64,000 nucleotides of DNA from Polynucleobacter sp. 78F-HAINBA (GCF_018882325.1 NZ_JACVOQ010000002.1:1-64000); one strand, 5' to 3'. Shown: positions 9,981-21,200, numbered from the stretch's first letter. Numbers and translations: made by a program. The notes: generated by a model from the letters alone, not told the origin.

Positions 9981-11214
9981 AACAGGTGTAGATGCGGCGC
10001 GTGCCGTTCTAGTAGGCGTCGATACAGGCCGCGAGGATTTTGCGGACAGCATGGCAGAGCTCAGCCTTTTGGCTGACAGTGCCGGCTCTATACCTACAGC
10101 TAGCGTGATTGCCCGCAAGGGCAAAACTGACCCCGCTTTGTTCATTGGCTCAGGCAAGGCTAATGAAGTCAAAAAAGTGATGGAAGAGCAAGGTGCCGAA
10201 TTGGTCATCTTTAACCATCCACTATCGCCAACACAGCAACGCAATCTCGAGCGCCACATTGGCTTTCATGTCATGGACCGTACGGGCCTGATTTTGGATA
10301 TCTTTAGTCAAAGAGCGCAAAGTCATATTGGTAAAACTCAGGTTGAGCTGGCTCAAGTGCGCTATCGCATGTCTCGTTTAGTGCGCGCTTGGAGTCACTT
10401 GGAGCGTCAACGAGGCGGTATCGGTGTACGTGGTGGCCCTGGTGAAACCCAGATGGAGCTCGATCGACGGATGCTGGCAACCAAGGCCAAGCGCCTAGAA
10501 ACTGAGCTTGAGAAGCTCCAACGCCAGCAAAGAACCCAAAGAAGGGCACGTAACCGCAAGGACGTCTTTTCAGTATCCCTGGTTGGCTATACCAATGCTG
10601 GTAAGTCCACATTGTTTAATTCCCTCACAAAAGCAGGGACATATGCCGCAGATCAGCTATTTGCGACCCTGGATACCACCTCCCGAAAGGTCCATTTAGA
10701 TGGTGTAGGGTCCATTGTGGTCTCGGATACGGTTGGATTTATCCGCGAATTACCCCACCAATTAGTAGAGGCATTTAGGGCCACCTTGGACGAAACCATC
10801 CATGCGGACCTGATTTTGCACGTGATTGACGCCTGTAGTCCGGTTGCCAGGGAGCAAAAGGCTGAAGTAGAGGCTGTTTTACGGGAAATTGGTGCAGATG
10901 ACATCCCCCGTATTGAGGTGATGAACAAGATTGACCAGATGCCCCAGACCTTTACGGAGGGTGCAGTCCTGGTCCGCGATTCCGAGGGAATTCCGAGCCA
11001 GGTTTTCCTCTCTGCCAAGACTGGCCTAGGCCTGGATTTATTGCGTTCAGCACTCGCCGAATGCTCTCAAATGACTGATAGAATAAGGGTCGAGCAGAAT
11101 CGTGCCAAAGTCCAAATGGACCCAGACGAGTTTTTAGCTCCTTTACCCGAACGACCAGAGACTTCTGAATTTAACCCGATTCCCAACCGAAAATATTCAC
11201 CAAACGATGCGTAA
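9940..11214 (+). CDS. hflX: GTPase HflX (ribosome-associated)
   Basis: HflX is a GTPase that binds 50S subunits and rescues stalled or heat-damaged ribosomes. The N-terminal glycine-rich HflX domain includes [12 protein letters not shown] at about residue 160. The G domain follows, with G1 motif GYTNAGKST and G3 region DTVGF. The start is uncertain. GTG at 9940 lies inside hfq and overlaps it by 41 bp; no ATG or GTG follows before conserved residues ([11 protein letters not shown]). A CTG near 9970 preceded by GGAAGAAG is an alternative. The stop overlaps the hflK ATG by 8 bp, so hfq-hflX-hflK-hflC form a coupled operon. Confidence 0.93.
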   Translation: MQWSSVRKKLALYKTGVDAARAVLVGVDTGREDFADSMAELSLLADSAGSIPTASVIARKGKTDPALFIGSGKANEVKKVMEEQGAELVIFNHPLSPTQQRNLERHIGFHVMDRTGLILDIFSQRAQSHIGKTQVELAQVRYRMSRLVRAWSHLERQRGGIGVRGGPGETQMELDRRMLATKAKRLETELEKLQRQQRTQRRARNRKDVFSVSLVGYTNAGKSTLFNSLTKAGTYAADQLFATLDTTSRKVHLDGVGSIVVSDTVGFIRELPHQLVEAFRATLDETIHADLILHVIDACSPVAREQKAEVEAVLREIGADDIPRIEVMNKIDQMPQTFTEGAVLVRDSEGIPSQVFLSAKTGLGLDLLRSALAECSQMTDRIRVEQNRAKVQMDPDEFLAPLPERPETSEFNPIPNRKYSPNDA

Positions 11215-12715
11215 ATTTCTTGAGCTGTTTTCGGTCAATGATCCAGGCTGGGGCAATAGTCACCCAGGCAGTGGATCTAAAGATGCCAAGGGTGGGCAGG
11301 GTAGCGAACAATCTCCTCAGGCTGAACCGAGCAATTCAGATGCTGAAAAGCCGGTAGAGGTTCAGCCAAATAAGCAGCCAGCCAAGCCAGATGGCCCTCC
11401 AGATTTAGATGAATTGTGGCGTGATTTCAATGACCGCCTCAGCGGTATTTTTGGCGGCAAGAAAAAACCTGGCACAACATCAAGCAAACCTACTAACAAA
11501 CCGAATAGCACTGACATTCCACCGCCATCTCAGCGCGGTAATGGTGGTGGTAACAATGGCGGTAATGGTGGTGGCGGTATGAGTGCACCTAATTTCAATT
11601 TCAGCAATCCATTTGGTTCTAAAGCTACAGTCTTACTAGCTGCTGGTGGCGTGCTCTTAGTTTGGATCTTTAGTGGCTTCTTCATTATTCAAGAAGGCCA
11701 AGCTGGGGTGATCTCTACCTTCGGTAAATACGATTACACCGCTAAGCCGGGTATTAACTGGCGCATGCCTTGGCCAATTCAATCTCAAGAGACGGTTAAT
11801 TTGTCTGGCGTGCGTTCTGTAGAAGTGGGCCGCCCAACATTAATTAAGGCGACCAATCAAAAAGATTCTTCGATGTTGACCGAAGACGAAAACATTATTG
11901 ATGTGCGCTTTGCCGTTCAATACAGATTAAAAGACCCTACTGATTATTTATTTAATAATCGCGATCCTGATGCCACAGTGGTTCAAGCAGCAGAGACCTC
12001 CGTTCGTGAAATCGTTGCTCGTAGCAAGATGGATACCGTCTTGTATGAGGGGCGCGAGAAGATTGGTGTTGATCTCGCAAACTCGATTCAGAAAATCTTG
12101 GACAGTTATAAGACTGGTATTTACGTTACTAGCGTGACCGTTCAAAACGTTCAGCCGCCAGAGCAAGTGCAAGCTGCGTTTGATGATGCTGTAAAAGCAG
12201 GACAAGACCAAGAGCGTTTAAAGAGCGAAGGTCAGGCTTATGCAAACGATATTATTCCGCGCGCCAAAGGTACGGCAGCGCGTTTGATTCAAGAGGCTGA
12301 GGGTTACAAGGCACGTGTAGTGGCTACGGCTGAAGGTGATGCCGCCCGCTTTAAACAAGTGTTTGTAGAGTATGCAAAAGCGCCTGGCGTGACGCGGGAT
12401 CGTATGTATATCGACAGCATGCGCGAGATGTATAACAACGTCACCAAAGTTTTGGTGGACACGACTAAAAACAATAGCCTCTTGTATCTTCCGCTGGATA
12501 AGTTGGTCGCTCAAGTGAGCATGGAGAGTACTCAAGTAGCAACGGGCCAGACGCCTGCAACTACACCAACTGGATCTGTCACAGTGGGTGGGGCAACAGG
12601 CAATCCTGCGGCACCAGTCGCAAGCTCTCCTAGTGTTGTCACTCCGAGTTCTGGATCTGCAAATGCTGCTGATAAACGTGATGGCTTACGTAGTCGTGAT
12701 CGGGAGGCAAGATAA
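11207..12715 (+). CDS. hflK: FtsH protease regulator HflK
   Basis: HflK, with HflC, forms the membrane SPFH complex that encloses the FtsH protease. The 502-residue protein has a long Pro/Gly/Asn-rich cytoplasmic N-terminus (residues 10-138), a transmembrane helix at about 140-161, then the SPFH/band-7 domain starting at EGQAGVISTFGKYD. A Ser/Thr/Ala-rich tail follows from about residue 445. At 502 residues it is longer than E. coli HflK (about 419), because both low-complexity ends are extended. The stop shares one base with the hflC start. Confidence 0.95.
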   Translation: MRKFLELFSVNDPGWGNSHPGSGSKDAKGGQGSEQSPQAEPSNSDAEKPVEVQPNKQPAKPDGPPDLDELWRDFNDRLSGIFGGKKKPGTTSSKPTNKPNSTDIPPPSQRGNGGGNNGGNGGGGMSAPNFNFSNPFGSKATVLLAAGGVLLVWIFSGFFIIQEGQAGVISTFGKYDYTAKPGINWRMPWPIQSQETVNLSGVRSVEVGRPTLIKATNQKDSSMLTEDENIIDVRFAVQYRLKDPTDYLFNNRDPDATVVQAAETSVREIVARSKMDTVLYEGREKIGVDLANSIQKILDSYKTGIYVTSVTVQNVQPPEQVQAAFDDAVKAGQDQERLKSEGQAYANDIIPRAKGTAARLIQEAEGYKARVVATAEGDAARFKQVFVEYAKAPGVTRDRMYIDSMREMYNNVTKVLVDTTKNNSLLYLPLDKLVAQVSMESTQVATGQTPATTPTGSVTVGGATGNPAAPVASSPSVVTPSSGSANAADKRDGLRSRDREAR

Positions 12716-13587
12716 TGAACGCAAATCGTCTCCTAGCTGGCATTGCTGGATTAATTGCTCTTGCCTATGTTCTAGCTTCCAGCATTTTTATTGTCGATCA
12801 ACGCAACTTTGCTGTTGTCTTTGCTTTTGGTCAGATCGTTCGTGTAATCGAGCAACCTGGCTTGCAAATCAAATATCCAGCGCCATTCGAAAGCGTGCGT
12901 TTCTTTGATCGCCGTATTCTCACAATTGATAACCCTGAGGCAGAGCGTTTTATTACTGCCGAGAAGAAGAATCTCTTAGTGGATTCGTATGTGAAATGGC
13001 GCATTGTTGATCCACGTAAATTCTTCATCAGCTTCAAGGGTGATGAGCGTTTGGCGCAAGATCGCTTAACTCAATTGGTCCGCTCTGCCTTGAATGAAGA
13101 GTTCACCAAACGGACTGTACGTGAGTTGATTTCTGATCAGCGTGAGCAAGTTATGCAAGGTATACGCAAGAAGGTGGCTGATGACGCTTCAGATATCGGC
13201 GTAGAAATTGTGGATGTCCGACTCAAGCGCGTAGATTTACTTGCTGAGATTAGTGATTCCGTTTATCGCCGCATGGAAGCGGAGCGCAAACGCGTTGCCA
13301 ATGAGCTCCGTTCTACTGGCGCAGCAGAATCAGACAAGATTCGAGCAAACGCCGAGCGTCAACGTGACACGATTTTGGCTGAGGCTTATCGTGATGCACA
13401 AAAGATTAAAGGTTCAGGCGATGCAAAGGCCACCGCACTTTATGCGGAAGCGTTTGGTCGCGATCCACAGTTTGCACAGTTCTATCAGAGTCTTGAGGCT
13501 TACCGCAGCTCCTTCAAAGATAAGAAGGATGTCATGGTGGTTGAGCCTAATGGCGAGTTCTTCAAGTTCTTGCACAAAAAAAATTGA
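12715..13587 (+). CDS. hflC: FtsH protease regulator HflC
   Basis: HflC is the partner of HflK in the FtsH-regulating membrane complex. The 290-residue protein has an N-terminal transmembrane anchor (about residues 5-27) and a band-7 domain starting at VDQRNFAVVFAFG. A charged helical region with the repeated AERQRDTILAEAYRDAQ pattern follows. The normal length and position directly after hflK support the call. Confidence 0.96.
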   Translation: MNANRLLAGIAGLIALAYVLASSIFIVDQRNFAVVFAFGQIVRVIEQPGLQIKYPAPFESVRFFDRRILTIDNPEAERFITAEKKNLLVDSYVKWRIVDPRKFFISFKGDERLAQDRLTQLVRSALNEEFTKRTVRELISDQREQVMQGIRKKVADDASDIGVEIVDVRLKRVDLLAEISDSVYRRMEAERKRVANELRSTGAAESDKIRANAERQRDTILAEAYRDAQKIKGSGDAKATALYAEAFGRDPQFAQFYQSLEAYRSSFKDKKDVMVVEPNGEFFKFLHKKN

Positions 13588-13605
13588 AAGTGAATATTTC
13601 AGATC

Positions 13606-14769
13606 ATGAATCGTTGGTTACTTCCTGAAGATATTGCTGATGTTTTACCAGCTGAGGCTCGTAAGGTAGAGTCTCTGCGTCGTGCCATTCTGGATTTGTA
13701 TGAGTCCTATGGCTATGAGCTGGTTGCCCCTCCGATTCTGGAGTTCTTAGATTCCTTGCTAACGGGCACTGGTTCAGATCTCAATTTGCAAACATTCAAA
13801 TTGGTTGATCAATTATCTGGTCGTACATTGGGTCTGCGTGCGGATATGACCCCACAGGTTGCTCGCATTGATGCCCATTTACTGAATCGCAAAGGTGTAA
13901 CCCGTCTTTGCTACGCAGGTTCTATTGCACACGCTCGTACCCCAGTAGGCAGTTCTGCTCGTGAAGAATTGCAACTTGGCGCCGAAATTTACGGCTGCGC
14001 AAGTTGGGAAGCGGATTTTGAAGCGGTCTCCCTGTTATTGCAGACATTAAGTGTTGCTGGCTTGAACAAGGTTTATCTAGACCTGTCTCATGCTGGCGTG
14101 CTTGCTGGAATTCTGGATGGACAAAGTCTTGAGAAGGGTGATATCGAGGCACTCTATAGCTTGCTACAGAGTAAAGATCGACCACGCTTGGCTATTTGGG
14201 CTAAATGCTTGCCGACTAAATCTGCTGAAGCTTTAATGGCTCTTACAGAGTTGAATGGACCATGCGCTAAAGTATTAGCTGACGCTAAAAAGGCTTTGCC
14301 AAAACACAAGTTGATTGATGAGGCCTTGGCTCAATTAGAAAAGCTTGCTGCTGCAATTGCGGCCTTGCCTAATCAGGTTGAACTCAGTATTGATTTGGCT
14401 GATTTGCGCGGATATCAATATCACAGCGGTGTGATGTTTGCGGCGTATGTTGATAAGTTGCCACAACCAATAGCACGTGGTGGTAGATACGATCATGTTG
14501 GCCAAGCATTTGGACGTCCTCGTCCTGCTACTGGCTTTTCAATGGATTTATTGACTCTCACCAATCTTGCGCCTACAGCACCAAGAAAGCCCGCCATCGT
14601 AGCGCCTTGGATTGTGGATGCAAGCCTGGCTAGCAAGATTGCTGAATTGCGCAATGCAGGTGAAGTAGTCATTCAAGCAATGGATGGTGACGCTGTAGAA
14701 ACCGCTGAATATATTTGTGATCGTGAGCTGGTAAGGCAGGGCAGCTTATGGGAACTAAAGAAGAAATAA
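13606..14769 (+). CDS. hisZ: ATP phosphoribosyltransferase regulatory subunit HisZ
   Basis: HisZ is a catalytically inactive class II synthetase-like protein that activates the short-form HisG in histidine biosynthesis. The 387-residue product has synthetase-like segments (LRADMTPQVARIDAHLL, ARGGRYDHVGQAFGRP) but lacks the anticodon-binding domain of HisS. This separates it from the true hisS at 4992. It sits between hflC and purA, as in other Burkholderiales. The start codon ATG is 18 bp after the hflC stop. Confidence 0.94.
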   Translation: MNRWLLPEDIADVLPAEARKVESLRRAILDLYESYGYELVAPPILEFLDSLLTGTGSDLNLQTFKLVDQLSGRTLGLRADMTPQVARIDAHLLNRKGVTRLCYAGSIAHARTPVGSSAREELQLGAEIYGCASWEADFEAVSLLLQTLSVAGLNKVYLDLSHAGVLAGILDGQSLEKGDIEALYSLLQSKDRPRLAIWAKCLPTKSAEALMALTELNGPCAKVLADAKKALPKHKLIDEALAQLEKLAAAIAALPNQVELSIDLADLRGYQYHSGVMFAAYVDKLPQPIARGGRYDHVGQAFGRPRPATGFSMDLLTLTNLAPTAPRKPAIVAPWIVDASLASKIAELRNAGEVVIQAMDGDAVETAEYICDRELVRQGSLWELKKK

Positions 14770-14793
14770 CCCGCTTTATTAATAACGTACTAA

Positions 14794-16161
<1,368 letters not shown>

Positions 16162-16223
16162 TAAGATATTTTCTTAATTAGCTTTTGTAAATTTAATTTA
16201 TATATTTGTTTTGGGGTTTATAG

Positions 16224-18437
16224 ATGACTGCACGTACACAATGTAATAGCCTACAAGTGGCTACACCGTTATATCGTTTCATTGAAGATAAAGTGTTACC
16301 TGGTACAGGTATTAAAAGCGCTGACTTTTGGAAAGGTTTTGACGAAATCGTTAAAGACCTAGGTCCAAAGAACGAAGCTTTATTGGCTAAGCGCGATCGC
16401 TTGCAATTGGATTTGGATAAGTGGCACCAAGCTAATCCTGGCCCAATCAAAGATATGCCTGCTTATCGCAAGCATCTTAAAGAAATCGGTTACTTAGATG
16501 AAGTGCCAGGAAAAGTTCTAGGTACTACTAAGAATGTTGATGATGAATTGGCCCTTCAAGCTGGCCCTCAATTGGTGGTTCCAGTTCTCAATGCGCGCTA
16601 TGCATTAAATGCTGCTAATGCACGTTGGGGCTCTTTGTATGACGCTCTCTACGGTACAGACGTGATCTCTGAAGATGACGGCGCTACTAAAGCTGGTGGT
16701 TATAACCCGATTCGTGGTGCTAAGGTTGTAGCCTTTGCTCGCCAATTTTTAGATCAATCTGCACCGCTGGCCAAAGGTTCGCATGCAGATGCTACCGCCT
16801 ACACAGTGGATGGCAATAAATTAGTTGTTAGCTTGAAGGATGGCAGCAAAACAGGTCTGACTGATGAAAAGCAGTTTGTTGGTTATCAAGGCAACGCTTC
16901 TGCACCTTCCTCAGTACTATTGCGTAATAACGGCGTACACATTGATATTGAAATCGATAAGAGCAAAACAATTGGTGCTAGCGATGCTGCCGGTGTAAAC
17001 GATGTTGTACTCGAAGCTGCTCTCTCTACCATTTTGGATTTGGAAGATTCAATTGCTGCGGTTGATGGCGATGACAAAGTTGTTGCTTATGAAAACTGGC
17101 TAGGTATTCTCAAGGGTACATTGGTAGAAGAAGTGAGCAAGGGTGGCAAAACCTTTACTCGCACATTAAATCCAGATCGTAAATACACTGCCGGCATTGG
17201 CGCTGTTGATGCTAAAGACGGCGTTGTGACTTTGCATGGCCGCTCTTTGCTATTCCTCCGTAACGTTGGTCACTTGATGACTAACCCAGCGATCATCACT
17301 GGCGACGGTAAAGAAATCTACGAAGGTATCTTGGATGCAGTAGTGACTGTATTGATCGCCTTGCATGACATTAACCGTCCTGCAACTCAGGCAATCGGCA
17401 ATACACGTAAAGGCTCTGTTTATATCGTTAAGCCAAAAATGCATAGCCCTGAAGAAGTTGCCTTTGCTGGTGAACTCTTTGGCCGTGTTGAGAAATTGCT
17501 TGGCTTGCCAGCAGACACTGTAAAGCTTGGCATCATGGATGAAGAGCGTCGCATGAGCGCCAATATTAAGGCAGCGATTGCTGCAGCAGGTGCGCGCGTT
17601 GCCTTTATTAATACCGGCTTCCTTGATCGCACTGGCGATGAAATGCATACAGCAATGCATGCAGGTCCAATGATGCGCAAAGGCGATATGAAGACCAGCA
17701 AGTGGTTATCTGCTTACGAGCGTCGTAACGTTTTGGCTGGTTTGGATTGTGGCTTACGTGGCCGTGCGCAAATCGGCAAGGGAATGTGGGCAATGCCGGA
17801 TTTGATGAAGGCCATGCTTGAGCAGAAGATTGTTCATCCTAAAGCGGGTGCAAATACTGCTTGGGTTCCGTCACCAACAGCGGCAACACTACATGCTTTG
17901 CACTACCATCAAGTTAACGTAGCGCAATTGCAAAAAGAGATGGAGCAGTTAGATACTGCTGCTGAAGCTGAAGCCCTGATTGATGATTTGTTGACCATTC
18001 CAGTAGTTGAAAAAGCAAACTGGTCTAAGGAAGAGATTCAGCAAGAATTGGATAACAATTGCCAAGGTATCTTGGGTTATGTAGTTCGCTGGATTGATCA
18101 AGGTGTTGGTTGCTCTAAGGTGCCTGATATCCATAACGTAGGCTTGATGGAGGACCGCGCCACATTGCGTATTTCAAGTCAGCATATTGCTAACTGGTTA
18201 TTGCACGGTATCGTGACTGAGGCTCAAGTGAATGAGACTATGCAGCGCATGGCTAAAGTAGTTGATGGTCAAAATGCTGGCGATGCTTTGTACAAGCCAA
18301 TGATGCCGAACTACAAAGACTCTTATGCCTATAAAGCAGCCAGCGATCTGATTTTCAAAGGTCTAGAGCAGCCGAATGGTTATACCGAGCCTTTACTTCA
18401 TGCATGGCGCTTGGAAGTGAAGAAAGCCCACGCTTAA
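16224..18437 (+). CDS. glcB: Malate synthase G
   Basis: Malate synthase G condenses glyoxylate with acetyl-CoA to malate. The 737-residue length is that of the monomeric G isoform rather than the about 530-residue A isoform. Recognisable segments are [14 protein letters not shown] and the [19 protein letters not shown] region near the C-terminus. The gene stands alone, without glycolate oxidase or isocitrate lyase genes beside it, so the glyoxylate source is not shown by the context. It ends in a strong terminator at 18462-18491. The 62-bp spacer after purA is very AT-rich. Confidence 0.96.
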   Translation: MTARTQCNSLQVATPLYRFIEDKVLPGTGIKSADFWKGFDEIVKDLGPKNEALLAKRDRLQLDLDKWHQANPGPIKDMPAYRKHLKEIGYLDEVPGKVLGTTKNVDDELALQAGPQLVVPVLNARYALNAANARWGSLYDALYGTDVISEDDGATKAGGYNPIRGAKVVAFARQFLDQSAPLAKGSHADATAYTVDGNKLVVSLKDGSKTGLTDEKQFVGYQGNASAPSSVLLRNNGVHIDIEIDKSKTIGASDAAGVNDVVLEAALSTILDLEDSIAAVDGDDKVVAYENWLGILKGTLVEEVSKGGKTFTRTLNPDRKYTAGIGAVDAKDGVVTLHGRSLLFLRNVGHLMTNPAIITGDGKEIYEGILDAVVTVLIALHDINRPATQAIGNTRKGSVYIVKPKMHSPEEVAFAGELFGRVEKLLGLPADTVKLGIMDEERRMSANIKAAIAAAGARVAFINTGFLDRTGDEMHTAMHAGPMMRKGDMKTSKWLSAYERRNVLAGLDCGLRGRAQIGKGMWAMPDLMKAMLEQKIVHPKAGANTAWVPSPTAATLHALHYHQVNVAQLQKEMEQLDTAAEAEALIDDLLTIPVVEKANWSKEEIQQELDNNCQGILGYVVRWIDQGVGCSKVPDIHNVGLMEDRATLRISSQHIANWLLHGIVTEAQVNETMQRMAKVVDGQNAGDALYKPMMPNYKDSYAYKAASDLIFKGLEQPNGYTEPLLHAWRLEVKKAHA

Positions 18438-18461
18438 TTTCTAGCGCTTTGCTCTCAATTG

Positions 18462-18499
18462 AAATGGATTTGTCGCGAGGCAAGTCCATTTTTCTTTTG
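18462..18499 (+). terminator. Rho-independent terminator after glcB
   Basis: AAATGGATTTG (18462-18472) pairs with CAAGTCCATTT (18481-18491) over 11 bp with one G-T pair, and is followed by TTCTTTT. Confidence 0.75.
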
Positions 18500-18530
18500 C
18501 TCGAAACTTACCTAATCTCTCAGCAACTCC

Positions 18531-19037
18531 ATGTTTAGCTTTTTAAATCCGTTTACTAGACTGAATAATGCTCGTGGCCAGGCGCTAGGGTTTCAGCTGA
18601 ATGATGGGGGTAGAGAGGCTGCAGGCTTTAAGGGAGGGGCAGGTGACTGCGTGGTTCGCGCCATCGCCATCGCTGCTCAATTGCCTTACATGCAGGTCTA
18701 TGAAGATCTGCGTGCCGCTAATGCAGCCTATGCAGAGCAAAGAAACGATAAGTTAGCTCGTAAGCTCAATACTAAGGGTGCCTCACCTCGTAATGGCAAT
18801 CATCGCAATGTCTTTCATGACTATATTCTGGGTCATGGCTTTGATTGGGTTCCTACAATGAAGGTTGGGGCTGGTTGCCAAGTGCACATGTTGGCCAATG
18901 AGCTGCCCTCAGGCAGGCTAATTGTGAAGGTTTCCAAGCACTTAAGTGCGGTAATTGATGGGGTCATTGAAGATACACATAACCCGTCTCGGGGTGGTTC
19001 ACGCTGTGTATATGGGTACTACATTAAGCGCGTATAA
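18531..19037 (+). CDS. Uncharacterised protein with possible papain/transglutaminase-like Cys-His-Asp arrangement
   Basis: I do not recognise a named family. The 168-residue protein has no signal peptide or membrane segment. It contains GDCVVRAIAIA with Cys40 at the head of a predicted helix, then KVSKHLSAVIDG with His137 and EDTHNP with Asp148. A Cys at a helix start, followed late by His in a strand and Asp in the next strand, is the layout of papain-like and transglutaminase-like enzymes. A peptidase or amidase fold is therefore possible, but it is inferred only from this pattern. The gene lies alone between the glcB terminator and a bidirectional terminator at 19056. Its ATG at 18531 lacks a clear Shine-Dalgarno. 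Confidence 0.65.
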   Translation: MFSFLNPFTRLNNARGQALGFQLNDGGREAAGFKGGAGDCVVRAIAIAAQLPYMQVYEDLRAANAAYAEQRNDKLARKLNTKGASPRNGNHRNVFHDYILGHGFDWVPTMKVGAGCQVHMLANELPSGRLIVKVSKHLSAVIDGVIEDTHNPSRGGSRCVYGYYIKRV

Positions 19038-19055
19038 CTAGAGCTGCAAAAGAAA

Positions 19056-19079
19056 AAGCCTCCGAAAAATCAGAGGCTT
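19056..19079. terminator. Bidirectional terminator between convergent genes
   Basis: AAGCCTC (19056-19062) and GAGGCTT (19073-19079) form a 7-bp stem. On the minus strand the stem is followed by a strong T-rich run (TTTTTCTTTT), which suits the small ORF at 19133-19288. On the plus strand the tail is ATTTCTTA, serving the gene ending at 19037. Confidence 0.65.
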
Positions 19080-19132
19080 ATTTCTTAAAACTGACCATAA
19101 ATGGCCTAAAACAGGACTAAATCAGCAATAAA

Positions 19133-19288
19133 TTACCAATTTCCGCTAGTTTTACGTGATTTCTGTTCCATTACTTTAGCTTCGCTAAATGCAGCTACCA
19201 ACAAGGCAAAGAAGTCTTTAATTGCGAACAAAGGCTTAAAGCTAAAAGCGGGTGCCTGGTGAAACTGAACTGAGTTTGAATGTGCCAT
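19133..19288 (-). CDS. Small protein of 51 residues, unknown function
   Basis: On the minus strand an ATG at 19288 opens a 51-codon frame ending in TAA. It is preceded by a strong AAGGAG at 6-nt spacing. The product starts MAHSNSVQFHQAPAFSF, has a hydrophobic amphipathic stretch (FAIKDFFALLVAAFSEA, about residues 21-37) and ends basic and polar. I recognise no family. It follows the channel gene on the same strand after 73 bp and is closed by the terminator at 19056-19079. A 12-bp perfect palindrome lies at 19302-19313, just upstream of its ribosome site. It fills most of the 324-bp gap between larger genes. Confidence 0.5.
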   Translation of the reverse strand: MAHSNSVQFHQAPAFSFKPLFAIKDFFALLVAAFSEAKVMEQKSRKTSGNW

Positions 19289-19301
19289 GGTGAGCTCCTT
19301 A

Positions 19302-19313
19302 AGGGTTAACCCT
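19302..19313. promoter_or_regulatory. Perfect palindrome AGGGTTAACCCT before the 51-residue ORF
   Basis: This 12-bp perfect palindrome lies immediately upstream of the AAGGAG of the small ORF. It could be an operator or an RNA hairpin affecting translation; neither is proven. Confidence 0.3.
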
Positions 19314-19361
19314 AATGATACACCTGATCATCATAGATTGCAGATATTTAGACCATATCAC

Positions 19362-19856
19362 TTAATAAACATCAGTGTGTCGATACTTTTGGTCCCAAGC
19401 ATTCTTATAGGCCGTGGTCATGCCAATCATGATGGAGGTAGTCCATGCCAATGAAAATAGACCGCTGAAAGAGATGAAAAATGCAAATGTCTTCCAGCCA
19501 TCCAGCAAGGTATCGGATTCAAAGCCTACAGTGGTGTAGCAGCTACCTGCAAAGAGAATTGCAGGAACCGGTGATTTCATAATGCCGAGCCCAATGATGT
19601 AAGCCGCCCAAAATAGGATTTCTAGCAGGTGGAACATGGCTAAAAATACGAAGGTGGCATAAAAGTGAAAGAAGACGCGGTTGTATTGGTGCGCCGCTAG
19701 ATTTTGACGGGTGAGGCGCTCAAAACGCATATAGACGTGGTTGATGGCGCTGCCATGAAAGATCAGAATACTGATAAGGCAAACAATTCCCCAGGCGCTA
19801 TCTCTCACGAGGAGTAGGAATGGAAAATCGGAGAAAGCGGTAATGACGTTGTTCAT
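19362..19856 (-). CDS. Pore-loop ion channel-like membrane protein
   Basis: The 164-residue protein has hydrophobic segments at about residues 20-43, 62-92 and 122-147. A re-entrant pore segment lies before the last one: ILFAGSCYTTVGFES (residues 100-114). This is the Ion_trans_2 (two-TM potassium channel) layout with an extra N-terminal helix. The filter would be T109-V110-G111-F112-E113, whereas canonical potassium channels read TVGYG, so ion selectivity is uncertain. No RCK or other regulatory domain is attached. The gene is divergent from the MFS gene and is followed by the 51-residue ORF. Confidence 0.7.
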   Translation of the reverse strand: MNNVITAFSDFPFLLLVRDSAWGIVCLISILIFHGSAINHVYMRFERLTRQNLAAHQYNRVFFHFYATFVFLAMFHLLEILFWAAYIIGLGIMKSPVPAILFAGSCYTTVGFESDTLLDGWKTFAFFISFSGLFSLAWTTSIMIGMTTAYKNAWDQKYRHTDVY

Positions 19857-19955
19857 GAGTGCTCTTAAGGTAAAGGGCGCAGGCAGTGATTTCTGTGTGG
19901 GTTGATAATGTCACATCTCTAATTTCATGTAAAGAAACCCTTGACCGAGCATCAC

Positions 19956-21170
19956 ATGCCAGGTGGAAAGAGCAAAGAGCGCTTTTTCTTATTCTCTCTG
20001 GCCGGAATTCAGTTCACCCATATCCTGGACTTCATGATCATGATGCCTTTAGGCCCCGAATTTATTCGAGAGCTCAATATCAATACGCATGAGTTTGGCC
20101 TATTACTCTCTTCCTATACTTTTTCCGCAGCCATTGCCGGTGTCTTCGCTACGTATTTCGTAGACCGCTTTGAGAGAAGGGTGCTCCTTCTCAGTCTTTA
20201 TGTCTGCTTCATTATTGCCACCTTAGTTTGTGGTTTAGCCCCTGATTACCATTCGCTATTTATTGCCCGCGCATTTGCAGGAGCATTTGGTGGCATCTTG
20301 GGTTCACTGGTTCAAACCATCATTGCGGATTCCATTCCATTCGAACGCAGAGGCAAGGCTTTGGGTACAGTCATGTCGGCATTCTCTGTATCGACAGTAG
20401 CTGGCGTTCCCTTAAGTTTATTTTTGGCCAATAACATTCCATCCTTGGGATGGCGTGCGCCATTTATCTTTATCGCTTTGATATCGAGCTTCATCCTGTA
20501 TTTAGGCTATCGCAATATTCCCAAGATCTCTGGGCACTTGGGGCATTCTCATGAGGGCAGTCGCCTCAGCCAAATCTGGAATATCTTTGTTGCTCATCAG
20601 CATCTGCGTGCATTTATTTTTATGGCGCTGATTATGTTGACTGGGTTTTCCGTGATTCCTTATATAGCCCTCTACCTCACATCCAATGTGGGAATTGATA
20701 ACTCCTATATTTCTTTAATTTATCTTTGTGGCGGTATAGCCACCCTCATGAGTTCTCGCATCATTGGTCATATGGCCGATCGTTATGGCAAGGTCAAAGT
20801 ATTTAGAGTGCTTGCGGTGATTAGCCTTGTTCCCTTGCTAGTGACAACCAATCTCATGCCGGTGCCGCTGTGGGTGGTGCTGATTAACTCCACCGCATTT
20901 TTTGTCTTGGTTTCCGGTCGCATGATTCCAGCGATGGCCATAGTGAGCCAAGTAGTAGAGGCCAAGATTCGGGGAACCTTTATGAGTCTCGTAGGCTCAG
21001 TGCAGATGCTGGCCTCAGGTCTAGCCTCTGTTATCGCTGGTGTAGTGGTCACCATTGGCGCTGATGGGAAAATGGATCACTACAACCTGGTTGGCTATGG
21101 AGCAGCGCTGTGTGGCTTGCTTACCTTCTGGTTGGTGGGCTATATTCATACCGATAAACAGGCACGCTAA
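19956..21170 (+). CDS. Major facilitator superfamily transporter
   Basis: The protein (about 404 residues from this start) has about twelve hydrophobic segments. It carries the MFS loop 2-3 motif region at DRFERRVLLL and a second copy-like segment GHMADRYGKVKVFR between TM8 and TM9. The sequence resembles drug/sugar efflux permeases of the AraJ/YdhP type (DHA1). The substrate cannot be told. ATG at 19956 was chosen over an in-frame TTG at 19941; neither has a clear Shine-Dalgarno. The dienelactone hydrolase gene follows after 30 bp. Confidence 0.85.
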   Translation: MPGGKSKERFFLFSLAGIQFTHILDFMIMMPLGPEFIRELNINTHEFGLLLSSYTFSAAIAGVFATYFVDRFERRVLLLSLYVCFIIATLVCGLAPDYHSLFIARAFAGAFGGILGSLVQTIIADSIPFERRGKALGTVMSAFSVSTVAGVPLSLFLANNIPSLGWRAPFIFIALISSFILYLGYRNIPKISGHLGHSHEGSRLSQIWNIFVAHQHLRAFIFMALIMLTGFSVIPYIALYLTSNVGIDNSYISLIYLCGGIATLMSSRIIGHMADRYGKVKVFRVLAVISLVPLLVTTNLMPVPLWVVLINSTAFFVLVSGRMIPAMAIVSQVVEAKIRGTFMSLVGSVQMLASGLASVIAGVVVTIGADGKMDHYNLVGYGAALCGLLTFWLVGYIHTDKQAR

Positions 21171-21200
21171 GCACAATTCATTTTCTATAGAGAGATTGAC

